Part shown: positions 43,528-53,025 of the stretch, piece by piece
Layout: every line of letters starts with the position of its first letter
How positions within the stretch are numbered: the first letter of the stretch is position 1
From: Nonomuraea sp. MG754425
Lineage (GTDB): Bacteria > Actinomycetota > Actinomycetes > Streptosporangiales > Streptosporangiaceae
DNA: 64,000 nt
Assembly: GCF_021699195.1 (NCBI RefSeq)
Contig: NZ_SSXE01000035.1
Span: 1-64,000 of the forward strand
Reading direction: 5' to 3'
The notes under the pieces: model-generated
Told to the model about the DNA's origin: nothing
Databases searched by the model: none
What the model saw: the letters and a program-made list of their open reading frames with translations, nothing else
Position numbers and translations under genes: made by a program

Positions 43528-44733
43528 TCAATGCCGTGGATCATGGGGACCATTGTCGGCCACCAGCCGTTCGACCAGCGACCCCACCTGAGCGATCTCC
43601 TCCTCGGTGTTGTAGTAGTGCGCCGAGGCGCGCACGACGGTGCTCAGCCCGCGCGCTGGCAGGTCCCACTGGGAGGAGGTGCCCTTGGACACGCTGACGT
43701 TGACCCGCTCGGCGGCCAGCGCGTGCTTGACCGCGTCGGGCGTCAGGCCGGCCACGGTGAAGGAGACGATGCCGCACCGGCTGCTGCCCAGGTCGTGGAT
43801 CCGCACGCCGTCGATGCCGGCCAGGGTGCTCCGCAGCAGTTCGCCGAGGGCGACGACGCGCGCCTCGATGGCGGCCGTCCCGAGGCTCAGCGCGTAGTCG
43901 GCGGCGGCGCCGAGCCCGGCGACGGCGGCGTAGTTCTTCTCCCACGTCTCGTAGCGGCGGGCGCCGGGGGCCAGCTCGTACGTGCCGGGCGAGGTCCAGG
44001 TGGCCGAGCCGTTGTCGAGCACGGCGGGCTCGAACCGGTCCGTCATGCCCTCGCGGACGTACAGGAAGCCGGTGCCGCGCGGGCCGCGCAGGAACTTGCG
44101 GCCGGTCCCGGTCAGCACGTCGCACTTGAGCTCGGCCACGTCCAGGTCGAGTTGCCCGACCGACTGGCAGGCGTCCAGCAGGAAGGGCACCCCGGCGGCC
44201 GAGGCCAGCGCGCCGACCGCCGCGGCCGGGTTGATCAGGCCGCCCTGGGTGGGGATGTGCGTCATGGACACCAGCCGGACGCCCGGCTCGGCCAGCTCCC
44301 GTTCCAGGTGCGCGAGGTCGATCTGCCCGTCGGCGTCGTCGCCGATCACCCGCACCTCCACGCCGGTGCGGGCGGCCTGCTGGAGATAGGCGATGGCGTT
44401 GCTGCCGTACTCGGAGCGGCAGGTGAGGATGCGCTCGCCCGGTGTGAAGCGCAGGCCGTAGAAGACCACGTCCCAGGCGCGGGTGGCGTTGTCGGCGAGG
44501 GCGATCTCCGAGGCGTCGGCGCCGATCAGCGCGGCCAGCGAGTCGTAGACCGCGTCGAGCTGGGACTCCCGCCGCTGGTGCGTCTCGTAGCCGCCGTTCG
44601 CCGCCTCCTCCCGCAGGTAGTCCACGGTGGTCTCCAGGACGACGGCGGGCGGCAGGGCGGACCCGGCGTTGTTGAGGTGCACGAGGTCGCGGCAGCCGGG
44701 GGTGTCGGCGCGGACGCGGTCGATGTCGATCAT
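43528..44733 (-). CDS. Class V PLP aminotransferase/lyase
   Basis: This 401-residue protein belongs to the fold-type I class V family. HLNNAGSALPPAVVLETTVD starts near residue 19, and the PLP-binding Lys lies in LTGTGRKFLRGPRGTGFLYV near residue 204. The pattern is shared by isopenicillin-N epimerase-like proteins and EgtE-type C-S lyases. It would remove or transfer an amino group, or cleave a C-S bond, in a compound imported by the linked transporter. ATG 44733 is used. Confidence 0.88.
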   Translation of the reverse strand: MIDIDRVRADTPGCRDLVHLNNAGSALPPAVVLETTVDYLREEAANGGYETHQRRESQLDAVYDSLAALIGADASEIALADNATRAWDVVFYGLRFTPGERILTCRSEYGSNAIAYLQQAARTGVEVRVIGDDADGQIDLAHLERELAEPGVRLVSMTHIPTQGGLINPAAAVGALASAAGVPFLLDACQSVGQLDLDVAELKCDVLTGTGRKFLRGPRGTGFLYVREGMTDRFEPAVLDNGSATWTSPGTYELAPGARRYETWEKNYAAVAGLGAAADYALSLGTAAIEARVVALGELLRSTLAGIDGVRIHDLGSSRCGIVSFTVAGLTPDAVKHALAAERVNVSVSKGTSSQWDLPARGLSTVVRASAHYYNTEEEIAQVGSLVERLVADNGPHDPRH

Positions 44734-44744
44734 CAAGGTGTGGG

Positions 44745-45506
<762 letters not shown>

Positions 45507-46379
45507 CTAGACCTCCTTGGCCACGGGGCGGGAGCGGGGCGCGTACCCCTTGGAGTACTTGCGTTCCAGCAGCCCCTGGACGTAGCTCAGCAGTGAGGTG
45601 AGCAACAGGTACCAGCACGCGGCGACGATGAGCAGCGGGATCGTCTGGTAGTTCAGCGCGTAGACGACCTGGGCGCTGTGCAGCAGGTCGGCCAGGCCGA
45701 TCACGCTCACCAGGGCGGTGTTCTTGAACGTGGTCACGAGCTGGTTCGCGGTCGGCGGGATGATGGTCCGCACGGCCTGCGGCATGATGATCCGGAAGAC
45801 TCTGCCGGGCCGCATGCCGAGCGCCTGGGCCGCCTCGTACTGGCCGCGGTCCACGCCGAGCAGCCCGCCGCGCACGATCTCGGCCATGTACGCGCCCTCG
45901 TTCAGCGACAGCGCGAGCACGGCCGCCGTCCAGGGCGTGACCAGGGCGTTGGCGTCGATGCCCGCCAGGGTGGGGCCGAACGGCACGGCCAGCTCGATCC
46001 GGGGGAACAGCGCGGCGATGTTGAACCAGAAGATGACCTGGATCAGCAGCGGCGTGCCGCGGAAGAACCAGATGTAGGTCCAGGCCGTCCGCGACACGAA
46101 GGGGTTGGCCGAGGTGCGCATCACGGCCAGGACGACGCCCAGCAGCGAGCCGACGACCATGACGATCGCGGTCAGCTCCAGGGTGAGCAGGAGCCCGCGC
46201 AGCATGACGGCGCTGAACAGGTACTGGCCGACGGTGGGCCAGCCGAAGTTGGGGTTGGTCAGGGCGGCGTCGAGCAGCGTCAGCGCCGCCAGGACGATGA
46301 CGGCGATGGCGACGTAGCGCCAGGGGCCGGGCCGCGGCTCGCGGCGGGTGCGCCGGGCGGCGCCTGGGGTGACGGTCAC
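45507..46379 (-). CDS. Polar amino-acid ABC transporter permease
   Basis: The 290-residue membrane protein has about six helices. The EAA loop (YEAAQALGMRPGRVFRIIMP, about residues 185-204) contacts the ATPase, and a helix pair before it has LRGLLLTLELTAIVMVVGSL. The basic N-terminus is cytoplasmic. It lies between the binding protein (12-base gap) and ATPase (adjacent). One gene encodes the permease here, so it may act as a homodimer. Confidence 0.93.
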   Translation of the reverse strand: MTVTPGAARRTRREPRPGPWRYVAIAVIVLAALTLLDAALTNPNFGWPTVGQYLFSAVMLRGLLLTLELTAIVMVVGSLLGVVLAVMRTSANPFVSRTAWTYIWFFRGTPLLIQVIFWFNIAALFPRIELAVPFGPTLAGIDANALVTPWTAAVLALSLNEGAYMAEIVRGGLLGVDRGQYEAAQALGMRPGRVFRIIMPQAVRTIIPPTANQLVTTFKNTALVSVIGLADLLHSAQVVYALNYQTIPLLIVAACWYLLLTSLLSYVQGLLERKYSKGYAPRSRPVAKEV

Positions 46380-46391
46380 GCGTTCGCCCGC

Positions 46392-47339
46392 CTAGCCCTT
46401 GAGCCGGCCCAGCTCGGCGGCCGGGAGGGCGTAGCCGGGCATCCCCCACTTGTCGTAGATCTGCTGGTACTCGGGGCGGCCGTGCAGCACTTCCATGGCC
46501 TTGACCAGCGCCTCGGTGAACTCGCTGCCCTTGACGACGGCCATGCCGCCGGTGGAGGTCAGGCTGGAGTCGTCCTTCAGCACCTCGAACTTGGCGCCCT
46601 GCGTCTTCTGCGCGTAGCCGAGCACCGGGCCGTCGGCCATCACGGCCGCCACCCGTCCGCTGGCCATGGCCTGCAGCACCTGGCTCTGGTCGGGCAGTTC
46701 GACGGCCTTGACGGCGGCCTTGCCCTGGCTCTCGCAGGTGTCGTCGCTGAGTTTGGGCAGCCGGGTGGTCGCCTGGAACGAGCCGACGGCCACGCCCACC
46801 TGGAGCCCGCACAGGGACGACGAGGTCAGCTTCTCGGGGTTGCCCGCGGGCACGGCGACGGCGGAGCCGCCCTTGGTGAAGGCCACCATGTCGAGCACTT
46901 CCAGCCGCTCGGGGCTCGCCGACATCGAGGCCAGCGCCATGCCGTACTTCTTCGACTGCAGGCCGGGGATGATGCCGTCGAGCGGGACGGACACGAGCGT
47001 GGGCTCCAGGCCCATCACCCTGGCCAGCGCCCGCCCGATGTCGGCGTTCAGTCCCAGGCTGGTCTTGCCGTCGCCCGAGACGAACGAGGTGGGCGGGGCG
47101 CCCGCGCTGAGCACCATGGTGATCTTCTTGGACTGCTGGAGGTCGGCCGGCAGCAGCGCCTGGACCTGCGGGTCCGGCTGGATCTGGGAGAACGTGTCGG
47201 CCTGTTCGAGGCTCGCGCCGCCGGTCGGCTGCCCCGCCTGGACGGCGTCGGTGGGGGTCGAACAGGCGGACAGCGAGGCCACCGCGGCCATCGACGCCAG
47301 AGCCGCCGCGGCAAATTGCACCCTCTTCACGAGCTTCAC
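46392..47339 (-). CDS. Amino-acid-type substrate-binding lipoprotein
   Basis: The 315-residue lipoprotein has a signal peptide with the lipobox LSAC (Cys26) and a periplasmic-binding fold of family 3. Early motifs ITMVLSAGAPPTSFVSGDGK (near residue 75) and GLNADIGRALARVMG follow, then SASPERLEVLDMVAFTKGGS. It captures the solute for the adjacent permease. The GTG start is weak; an inverted repeat lies 12 bases upstream, so the operon is probably regulated there. The ligand cannot be told from sequence alone. Confidence 0.9.
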   Translation of the reverse strand: MKLVKRVQFAAAALASMAAVASLSACSTPTDAVQAGQPTGGASLEQADTFSQIQPDPQVQALLPADLQQSKKITMVLSAGAPPTSFVSGDGKTSLGLNADIGRALARVMGLEPTLVSVPLDGIIPGLQSKKYGMALASMSASPERLEVLDMVAFTKGGSAVAVPAGNPEKLTSSSLCGLQVGVAVGSFQATTRLPKLSDDTCESQGKAAVKAVELPDQSQVLQAMASGRVAAVMADGPVLGYAQKTQGAKFEVLKDDSSLTSTGGMAVVKGSEFTEALVKAMEVLHGRPEYQQIYDKWGMPGYALPAAELGRLKG

Positions 47340-47351
47340 TTCCCTTGGTCT

Positions 47352-47368
47352 GTCTCTGTGAGAGAGAC
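47352..47368. promoter_or_regulatory. Inverted repeat upstream of the binding-protein operon
   Basis: GTCTCT (47352-47357) and AGAGAC (47363-47368) are perfect arms around 5 bases, 12 bases before the start of the transporter operon. The linked IclR regulator is the obvious candidate, but nothing in the sequence proves it. Confidence 0.5.
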
Positions 47369-47487
47369 GACGTATCGCACAAAGGGACGCTAACGAAGAC
47401 GGCGCTCCGCGGTCAAGAGTTACGGATGTCCCAAATGTCCAAGCAGCCCGTCAGCCGGCGGCCCGGACCTCCCGGCCGCGTCGCCGG

Positions 47488-48355
47488 TCAGCGGGCGGAC
47501 GGGGCCCCGTGGCGGCCGGCCCGGCCGGCGAGCAGCCCGATGAGGTAGCAGCCGCCGATCACCGTGGTCACCACGCCCACGGGCAGGGCGACCGGGGCCA
47601 GCAGGAGCTGCGCGGCCACGTCGGCGGCCAGCAGCAGCACCGCGCCCGACAGCGCCGCCGGGGCCGCCGGGACGCCGGGCGCGCGCGTCAGCAGCCGGCC
47701 GATCTGCGGCGCGGCCAGCGCGACGAACACGATCGGCCCGGCCACCGCCGTCACCGTCGCCGTGCAGCCGACACCCGCCAGCACGAGCAGCAGCCGCAGC
47801 CGGCCCAGCGGCACGCCGGAGGCCAGCGCCTGGTCGTCGCCGAGGGCCGTCTGCCGCATGCCGGGCGAGAGCGCCACCAGCAGCAGCGCGAGCGCGGCGA
47901 TGACCGCGAACGGCAGGACGACCTCGTGCCGGTCCATGCCGTTCAGCGAGCCCGCGCTCCAGCCGGTGGCGGCGATGGCCACGTCCAGCTCCGCGCGCAG
48001 CACGATCCAGGCGTTGAGCGCCGTCAGCATCGCGTTCACGGCGATCCCGACGACGATCAGGCGCAGCCCGCCCAGCCGCGACCCGAGCGACAGGACGTAG
48101 ACGGCCGCCGCCGCCAGCAGCCCGCCCGCGATCGAGCCGGCCGCCAGGTATGCCGCGCCGCCGCCCAGCACGGTCATCGCGAACAGCGCGCCGGTGTAGG
48201 CGCCCGCGTCCAGGCCGACGACGTCGGGGCTGCCGAGCGGATTGCGGGTCAGGCTCTGGAAGACCGCGCCCGCCAGGCCCAGCGCCGCGCCGAACACGAG
48301 CGCGGCCAGCACCCTCGGCAGCCACCACTCCGGCCACCACGCGACCGGGACCGGG
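47488..48355 (-). pseudogene. FecCD-type siderophore permease lacking its 5' end
   Basis: From about base 48355 down to the stop at 47488 the frame reads as a normal iron-siderophore permease: LVFGAALGLAGAVFQSLTRN (family signature) then PLGSPDVVGLDAGAY and FVALAAPQIGRLLTRAPG near its end. The first 60-80 residues, including the start and first helices, are absent; the frame upstream is shared by the AraC remnant on the other strand. It can hardly work unless a new start is used. Confidence 0.75.
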
Positions 48356-48673
48356 TTCGCGCTGACCGTGGCGCGGGCGCTCTCGCACGACCCGGGCGAC
48401 GAGGCCGGGCTGACGGAGTGGGCCGAGCGGCTGCACGTCAGCGTCAAGACGTTGCAGCGGGACTTCGAGCGGGAGTTCGGCATGCCGTACTCGAAGGTGC
48501 GGACCAAGCTGCGGCTCAGCACCTCCCGGGTGCTGCTGGAGACCCGCCCGGTGGCCGAGGTGACGCACCGGGTCGGGTACTCCAGCCCGTCGGCGTTCAT
48601 CACGGCCTTCACGCGGGAGTACGGCTGCACTCCGGGCCGCTGGGCCGGGCGCGGGCACGAAGAGAACGGCTGA
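48356..48673 (+). pseudogene. AraC-family regulator reduced to its DNA-binding half
   Basis: About 105 residues of an AraC protein remain: WAERLHVSVKTLQRDFEREF (first HTH) and EVTHRVGYSSPSAFITAFTR (second HTH), ending PGRWAGRGHEENG. The N-terminal effector half is absent and the frame begins with the DNA of the lost permease start. Together with the FecCD remnant this looks like a single deletion that removed both 5' halves and the shared promoter of a divergent pair. Confidence 0.75.
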
Positions 48674-48697
48674 AACCCTTCGCGCCCGCGCCGCCCG

Positions 48698-49957
48698 TCA
48701 GGTGGGGGTGCCGGTGCCGGCCTCGGCGGCCTCGGTCACCTCGGCGTCCCGCTCGCCCCGCCCGGCGTGCGCGTCGAGCCGGGCCTGGTTGCTCTCGGCC
48801 CGCATCAGGTCATGGTGCCCGGTGGCCAGGATCGCGATGCCGACCAGGATCGCACAACCGCCGATGACGAACGGGACGTGCACGTTGAAGTGCTCGGCGA
48901 GCTGCCCGGCCGCGAACGGGGCCAGCCCGCCCCCGATGAAGCGCACGAACCCGTAGGCCGCCGAGGCCACCGGCCGCTCCACCGGCGCGACCATCATCAC
49001 GGCCTGCGTGGTCAGCGTGTTGTTCACGCCGATGAAGATGCCCGCCACGATCACGGCGGTGACCAGCACCGCCCGGTCGTCCACGAACGCGGCGATGACG
49101 AAGATGACCACCGCGAAGCACGCGAGGTTGCCGTAGAGCGTGCGGGCCAGCCCGAACCTGCGCTGCAGCCAGGGCGCGCCGGCCACCGAGAAGATCGCCA
49201 CCATCAGGCCCCAGCCGGTGAAGACGAGGCCGAGCTGGATGGCGTCCAGCTCCATGGGGAAGGGGGCGTAGCCGAGCACGGTGAAGAAGCCCCAGTTGTA
49301 GCACAGGGCCGTCAGGCTCATGATCAGCAGGCCGCGGTGGCGCAGGGCCCTGAGCGGGTCGAGCAGCGCGGTCTTGCGGACGGGCCTGGGCTGCGGGCGG
49401 ACCATCAGGGCGGTCGCGACCAGGGCGATGGCCATCAGCACGGCCACGCCGTAGAAGGGGCCGCGCCAGCTTATGTGGCCGAGCGCGCCGCCGAGCAGCG
49501 GGCCGACGGCGATGCCCAGGCCGAGCGCGGCCTCGTACAGGATGATCGCGCCGGTGAAGCCGCCGCTGGCGGCGGCCACGATGACGGCCAGGGAGGTGGC
49601 CACGAACAGGGCGTTGCCCAGGCCCCAGCCCGCGCGGAAGCCGATGATGCCGCCGACGCTGTCGGAGGTGCCGGCCAGCGCGCTGAACACGACGATCAGC
49701 ACGAGGCCGGCGATCAGCGTCCACTTGGCCCCGATGCGGCTCGACACCCAGCCGGTGACCAGCATCGCGACGGCCATGACGACCAGGTAGCTGGTGAACA
49801 GCAGCGTCACCTGGCTCGGCGAGGCGTTCAGGTCGGAGGAGATCGCGGGCAGGATCGGGTCCACGAGGCCGATCCCCATGAAGGAGATCACGCACGCGAA
49901 GGCGACCGCCCAGACGGCCTTGGGCTGGCGGAACGGACTGGGGGCCGGGCTGCTCAT
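48698..49957 (-). CDS. MFS drug-efflux transporter (DHA1/DHA2-like)
   Basis: The 419-residue transporter has about 12 helices. MGIGLVDPILPAISSDLNAS near residue 28 is the typical start of these proteins, and VTGWVSSRIGAKWTLIAGLV near residue 67 is MFS motif A. Its ATG overlaps the MarR stop by four bases, so it is the target of that regulator and likely exports a toxic or antibiotic compound. The substrate is not visible in the sequence. Confidence 0.93.
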   Translation of the reverse strand: MSSPAPSPFRQPKAVWAVAFACVISFMGIGLVDPILPAISSDLNASPSQVTLLFTSYLVVMAVAMLVTGWVSSRIGAKWTLIAGLVLIVVFSALAGTSDSVGGIIGFRAGWGLGNALFVATSLAVIVAAASGGFTGAIILYEAALGLGIAVGPLLGGALGHISWRGPFYGVAVLMAIALVATALMVRPQPRPVRKTALLDPLRALRHRGLLIMSLTALCYNWGFFTVLGYAPFPMELDAIQLGLVFTGWGLMVAIFSVAGAPWLQRRFGLARTLYGNLACFAVVIFVIAAFVDDRAVLVTAVIVAGIFIGVNNTLTTQAVMMVAPVERPVASAAYGFVRFIGGGLAPFAAGQLAEHFNVHVPFVIGGCAILVGIAILATGHHDLMRAESNQARLDAHAGRGERDAEVTEAAEAGTGTPT

Positions 49958-50436
49958 TCGCTCACCTCAGGGACGGGGGCAGGGGAGTCGGCCAGGCCGT
50001 GGGCGCGGGCGGCCAGCCGTTCGAGGGCGGGCAGCGCGGCGGCGATGGCGGCGCGGTCGGCCGCGGGCACCTCCGCCAGCAGCTCGGCCAGCCGCTTGGC
50101 CTGGACGGCGCGCCGCCGGGCCAGCTCGGCGCGGCCGTGCTGGGTGACGGCGACCACGACGGCCCGGCCGTCGGACGGGTCGGGCCGCCGCTCGGCCAGC
50201 TCCTCGCGTTCGAGCCGGGAGACGAGCTGGGTCATGGCGGGCTGGGTGACGCCCTCCATCGCGGCCAGCTCGGTGAGCCGGCGCGGGCCCAGGCGTTCGA
50301 GGTTGGCCAGCGTGGACAGCGAGGTGATCGACAGGTCCCGGGGGACGTCGAGCAGGCGCATCATCGTCCTGATCCGGGCCAGCCCGACCGCCAGCTCCAG
50401 CTCGTCCACCGGCTGGGAAGGGGGATCGGATTCCAT
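49954..50436 (-). CDS. MarR-family repressor of the MFS transporter
   Basis: This 160-residue winged-helix repressor contains LTELAAMEGVTQPAMTQLVS (recognition) and the wing RRPDPSDGRAVVVAVTQHG. The ATG has no ribosome binding site, but a TATAAG box lies six bases before it, so a leaderless message is possible. Two inverted repeats overlap this region (50435-50447 and 50449-50471), so it very probably represses itself and the coupled MFS gene. Confidence 0.92.
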   Translation of the reverse strand: MESDPPSQPVDELELAVGLARIRTMMRLLDVPRDLSITSLSTLANLERLGPRRLTELAAMEGVTQPAMTQLVSRLEREELAERRPDPSDGRAVVVAVTQHGRAELARRRAVQAKRLAELLAEVPAADRAAIAAALPALERLAARAHGLADSPAPVPEVSE

Positions 50437-50447
50437 AAGTAACTTAT
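50435..50447. promoter_or_regulatory. Inverted repeat overlapping the marR start
   Basis: ATAAGT-A-ACTTAT is a perfect 13-bp inverted repeat overlapping the ATG and the TATAAG box of marR. It is a likely autoregulatory operator. Confidence 0.6.
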
Positions 50448-50448
50448 A

Positions 50449-50471
50449 TCACCATCTTATGTATATGGTGA
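50449..50471. promoter_or_regulatory. Second inverted repeat upstream of marR
   Basis: TCACCAT (50449-50455) and ATGGTGA (50465-50471) form perfect 7-bp arms around 9 bases. It lies one base beyond the first repeat, in the likely -35 area, and may be the main MarR site. Confidence 0.6.
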
Positions 50472-50762
50472 CAGGCGGGTAGAGAGGCCACCTTCCGGAA
50501 CGCCCCGCCTGTACGGAGACCAGGGCCTCATGGCGTGTAGTCCGACCACGTGGGAGGTGGCCACGGTGCGGAAGGCGGGGTCCCGGCGCAGCATCGGGCA
50601 TTCGGCCAGCGCCTTGGCGATGCGGTTCCAGCACGTCGGCGGGGCGTTCGTGCGCCCGCCGTCCGAGCCGGTTGCGCTCGGACACGGCATACGGGACGGT
50701 CGTGCTGCCGCTCACGCTCTCGTACGGGCGTCGGCCGGTGGTGCCGCCCTGCTGCTTTGGAA
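50472..50762. other. Stretch without a convincing gene
   Basis: Open frames on both strands here (for example 50457-50690 minus) show no recognisable family. One piece, WNRIAKALAECPMLRRDPAF, looks protein-like and might be a decayed coding remnant, but I cannot assign it. Confidence 0.4.
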
Positions 50763-51206
50763 CTATGCGCCGATCGCCGACCCATGGCGTCCCTCCGGCG
50801 TTGCGGGAACCGCCGTCTGCCGCGCCACCAGGAGGGCAACACGCCCAGGCAGAATCGCCGGTACGACCTCCACCCTGGCGGCCCGCGGCTCGTCGCCTGC
50901 CCCGACGCGTGCCAGCGCAACCAGGTAACTACCGGAGCGCTCCCCGATGGACACCGTGGCGACCCGCCATCCGGCGTCGGCGTAGATCACGAGTTCCGGA
51001 GGATGCCAAAGAGACTCCTCGCTCGCGTACAGCCTGATCGCGCACCGGGTCGGAACCTGCCGCTTGATCAGTTCAGCGTGAATGCCGGTAGTCGTCAGGT
51101 GCGTCAGAACCAGGTCGAGGGCCGCGCTCTGCTCCGCCGCCGTCTCCTCGGTGATCGGCCGACAGAGCAGTACGGCATCCGAACCTGATGTGTGTGTGCC
51201 CGCCAT
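50763..51206 (-). CDS. Hypothetical soluble protein near an XRE regulator
   Basis: The 147-residue protein begins MAGTHTSGSDAVLLCRPIT and has an alternating helix/strand layout with PPELVIYADAGWRVATVSIG near residue 76. I recognise no domain. It follows the XRE-DUF5753 gene on the same strand after 61 bases and may be part of its transcript. The start at 51206 is a choice; a GTG at 51245 is also in frame. Base composition is slightly less GC-rich than its neighbours. Confidence 0.55.
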   Translation of the reverse strand: MAGTHTSGSDAVLLCRPITEETAAEQSAALDLVLTHLTTTGIHAELIKRQVPTRCAIRLYASEESLWHPPELVIYADAGWRVATVSIGERSGSYLVALARVGAGDEPRAARVEVVPAILPGRVALLVARQTAVPATPEGRHGSAIGA

Positions 51207-51267
51207 GCCTCGACGGTAGGAGGGCGCGCTTCGGCGACTCCACAAACTTGCGGATACTTGCCGACGG

Positions 51268-52128
51268 CTACTCGAAGGAGTCCATCGCTCGCTTGATTAG
51301 AGCTCGGGCTTCTCGTCCGAAAACGGCAATTTCGTGGAAGTGCAGGAACGCCTCGGTGTACATCTCGATCTCTCGCGGTTGAGTGATCGTGAGGAAGCCT
51401 GAGACCAACTCCACGTTGGCCTGCACGTCATCGAAGACGTAGAAGTTCTCGACAGGCCAGCGGCCCGCACGCTCGACGTCGGGCGGGATCACGGCCAGGG
51501 ACACCGATGGCAGGGCCATGGCCTCCAGCAGATACCCGAGCTGTCCGATCATCACCTCAGGCCCGCCACGCCGATAGGTGAGCGCTGCCGCCTCCAGGAT
51601 GAAGACGAACCGGTGATCGCCCTCGTAAAGGATGTGCTGACGGGCCATACGCTCGGCGACAGCATCGGCGACATCATCCACCGGCACTTTTCTGCCGTCG
51701 CGGATGGCCGCCAACGTCGCCGTGGTGTACCCGGCCGTCTGAAGAAGACCTGGGATGACGTCCTGACAATATGACCGATAAAGCCGGGTGCGTTCATACA
51801 GCTCACGCACTGCGACGTTCAGATGGGTCAAGCCGGTCTTTTCGGCCCGCCGCCAGTCCAGCCACGCCGAGTCCACCGCACGAAGCTCGGCGATCAACTC
51901 AGGCAGCAGGCCGGGGACCCCACAGGCTTGCACCCAAGCGGCCACATCGCTTTCGGACGGCTGCTTTTTGGCGTTCTCGATCCGCGAGGTCTTGGACTCG
52001 TGCCAGCCGGCGAGAGCGGCGAGTGCCCTGGCGTTCAGGTGAGCATCAAGGCGGATGTCACGTAACCGCAGCGCAAGAGCCTGCCTGGCCGCCTGGGCGC
52101 TAGAACTGGGTGAGTGCGAACTGTGCAT
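51268..52128 (-). CDS. XRE-family regulator with DUF5753
   Basis: The 286-residue protein is a typical actinobacterial XRE regulator. An N-terminal HTH (LRDIRLDAHLNARALAALAG, then WHESKTSRIENAKKQPS) is followed by the DUF5753 domain: YRSYCQDVIPGLLQTAGYTT near residue 118, then RRGGPEVMIGQLGYLLEAM near residue 185. These regulators occur in large numbers in streptomycetes, each beside a small partner (usually DUF397), and several affect development. The partner here is DUF6879 instead. Confidence 0.93.
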   Translation of the reverse strand: MHSSHSPSSSAQAARQALALRLRDIRLDAHLNARALAALAGWHESKTSRIENAKKQPSESDVAAWVQACGVPGLLPELIAELRAVDSAWLDWRRAEKTGLTHLNVAVRELYERTRLYRSYCQDVIPGLLQTAGYTTATLAAIRDGRKVPVDDVADAVAERMARQHILYEGDHRFVFILEAAALTYRRGGPEVMIGQLGYLLEAMALPSVSLAVIPPDVERAGRWPVENFYVFDDVQANVELVSGFLTITQPREIEMYTEAFLHFHEIAVFGREARALIKRAMDSFE

Positions 52129-52161
52129 GGATCTATGGAGCTGATGTGATCAGTCGGTCAG

Positions 52162-52662
52162 TCAGATCCGATACTCCAGATGATCGGTCGCCCGCTCCCA
52201 TGCAGCCGCGAATGCGGCAGCACAAAGCTTCACCGTGCCGACGTCGTCGGTCTCGTCATTGGAGACCCATGCGCCGTCTCCAGCGAAATGACAGAACTGA
52301 ACCAACTTGTCATCGAAGATCCACACATCGTTTCCCGGCAGAGCGAGGTCAGACGCCGAACTCCGAGGCAGCCACCTGATCACCTCTCCGGCAGACAGAT
52401 TGACGCCGGGAGTAACCGCGTGCTCGAAAGAGATATAGGTGCTGACAGGCTCTGACACGATGCGGACGCGATGCATCGCCACCCCGCGCGCGACAGCCGC
52501 CTGTGCCGTGGCCGTCCAGCCCGAATACCGACGGACGGCCTCGTCGACATCACCGGCTTCCCAGGCCAGATAACCAGGGTCGCCGGTCATGTACTGGTCG
52601 CGCATCTCCAGCTTGAACGCAGTGCGCTCACACGTCGCCAGGAGTTCGCTGAAGTCCGCCAC
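52162..52662 (-). CDS. DUF6879-like partner of the XRE regulator
   Basis: This 166-residue protein begins ADFSELLATCERTAFKLEMR and continues DQYMTGDPGYLAWEAGDVDE, the usual opening of a family I recall as DUF6879. FEHAVTPGVNLSAGEVIRWL is in the middle. GGAGG lies six bases before the GTG start at 52662. It lies directly upstream of the XRE gene with a 33-base gap and overlaps the 83-residue gene, so it forms one module with it. Its biochemical role is unknown. Confidence 0.82.
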   Translation of the reverse strand: MADFSELLATCERTAFKLEMRDQYMTGDPGYLAWEAGDVDEAVRRYSGWTATAQAAVARGVAMHRVRIVSEPVSTYISFEHAVTPGVNLSAGEVIRWLPRSSASDLALPGNDVWIFDDKLVQFCHFAGDGAWVSNDETDDVGTVKLCAAAFAAAWERATDHLEYRI

Positions 52663-52879
52663 GGCATGCCTCCATGATGATCTCGATCATGCGCGCCGGA
52701 AGGCGCACAACCGATTCGCTGTCCAGAATCGGGCTCTTGTCATTGACCCACGCAAGCGTCTCGGGGTCCGTCACGGTCGCGCCTTGGAAGAAGAAGTCAC
52801 CCGTAACGGGCTCCCTGAAGACGGCCGGGCAGTTGTTGCCCGGGTTGTCGGGGTCCTTGCCGTAGAACGCTAGCGCCAT
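52628..52879 (-). CDS. 83-residue partner protein of the XRE/DUF6879 module
   Basis: The small soluble protein begins MALAFYGKDPDNPGNNCPAV and ends around IEIIMEACRGGLQRTPGDV. Proteins with the same opening (K-D-P, then N-C-P) are common directly upstream of DUF6879 genes in actinomycetes. I do not know a named family. GGAG lies six bases before the ATG. It overlaps DUF6879 by 35 bases, so the two are co-translated, and it starts the operon. Confidence 0.75.
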   Translation of the reverse strand: MALAFYGKDPDNPGNNCPAVFREPVTGDFFFQGATVTDPETLAWVNDKSPILDSESVVRLPARMIEIIMEACRGGLQRTPGDV

Positions 52880-52962
52880 GACGATCTCCTACGTTTCGGG
52901 CTTGCGACTCCTTGCGCACCTGTGAGCCTGAACGGTCTCACGACCGGCGTCAATACCTGCGA

Positions 52963-52976
52963 ACAACGTCCGTTGT
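52963..52976. promoter_or_regulatory. Inverted repeat upstream of the XRE module
   Basis: ACAACG-TC-CGTTGT is a perfect inverted repeat 84 bases upstream of the 83-residue gene. XRE regulators often bind such short palindromes; this could be an autoregulatory site, but it is weak evidence. Confidence 0.4.
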
Positions 52977-53025
52977 GTTTGGTGGTGGTCGCAGGCGGGT
53001 GCCCCGGCTGGGCTGAGGGGCGGGG

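Noticed and set aside
45678..47393. A 571-residue plus-strand frame opposite the ABC permease and binding protein
   Set aside because: Composition is repetitive Gly/Gln/Val/Asp and the opposite strand carries clear transporter motifs, so it is a shadow.
50457..50928. Several overlapping open frames between marR and the hypothetical gene
   Set aside because: No frame shows conserved-type features or a convincing start on either strand; kept only as an unassigned stretch.
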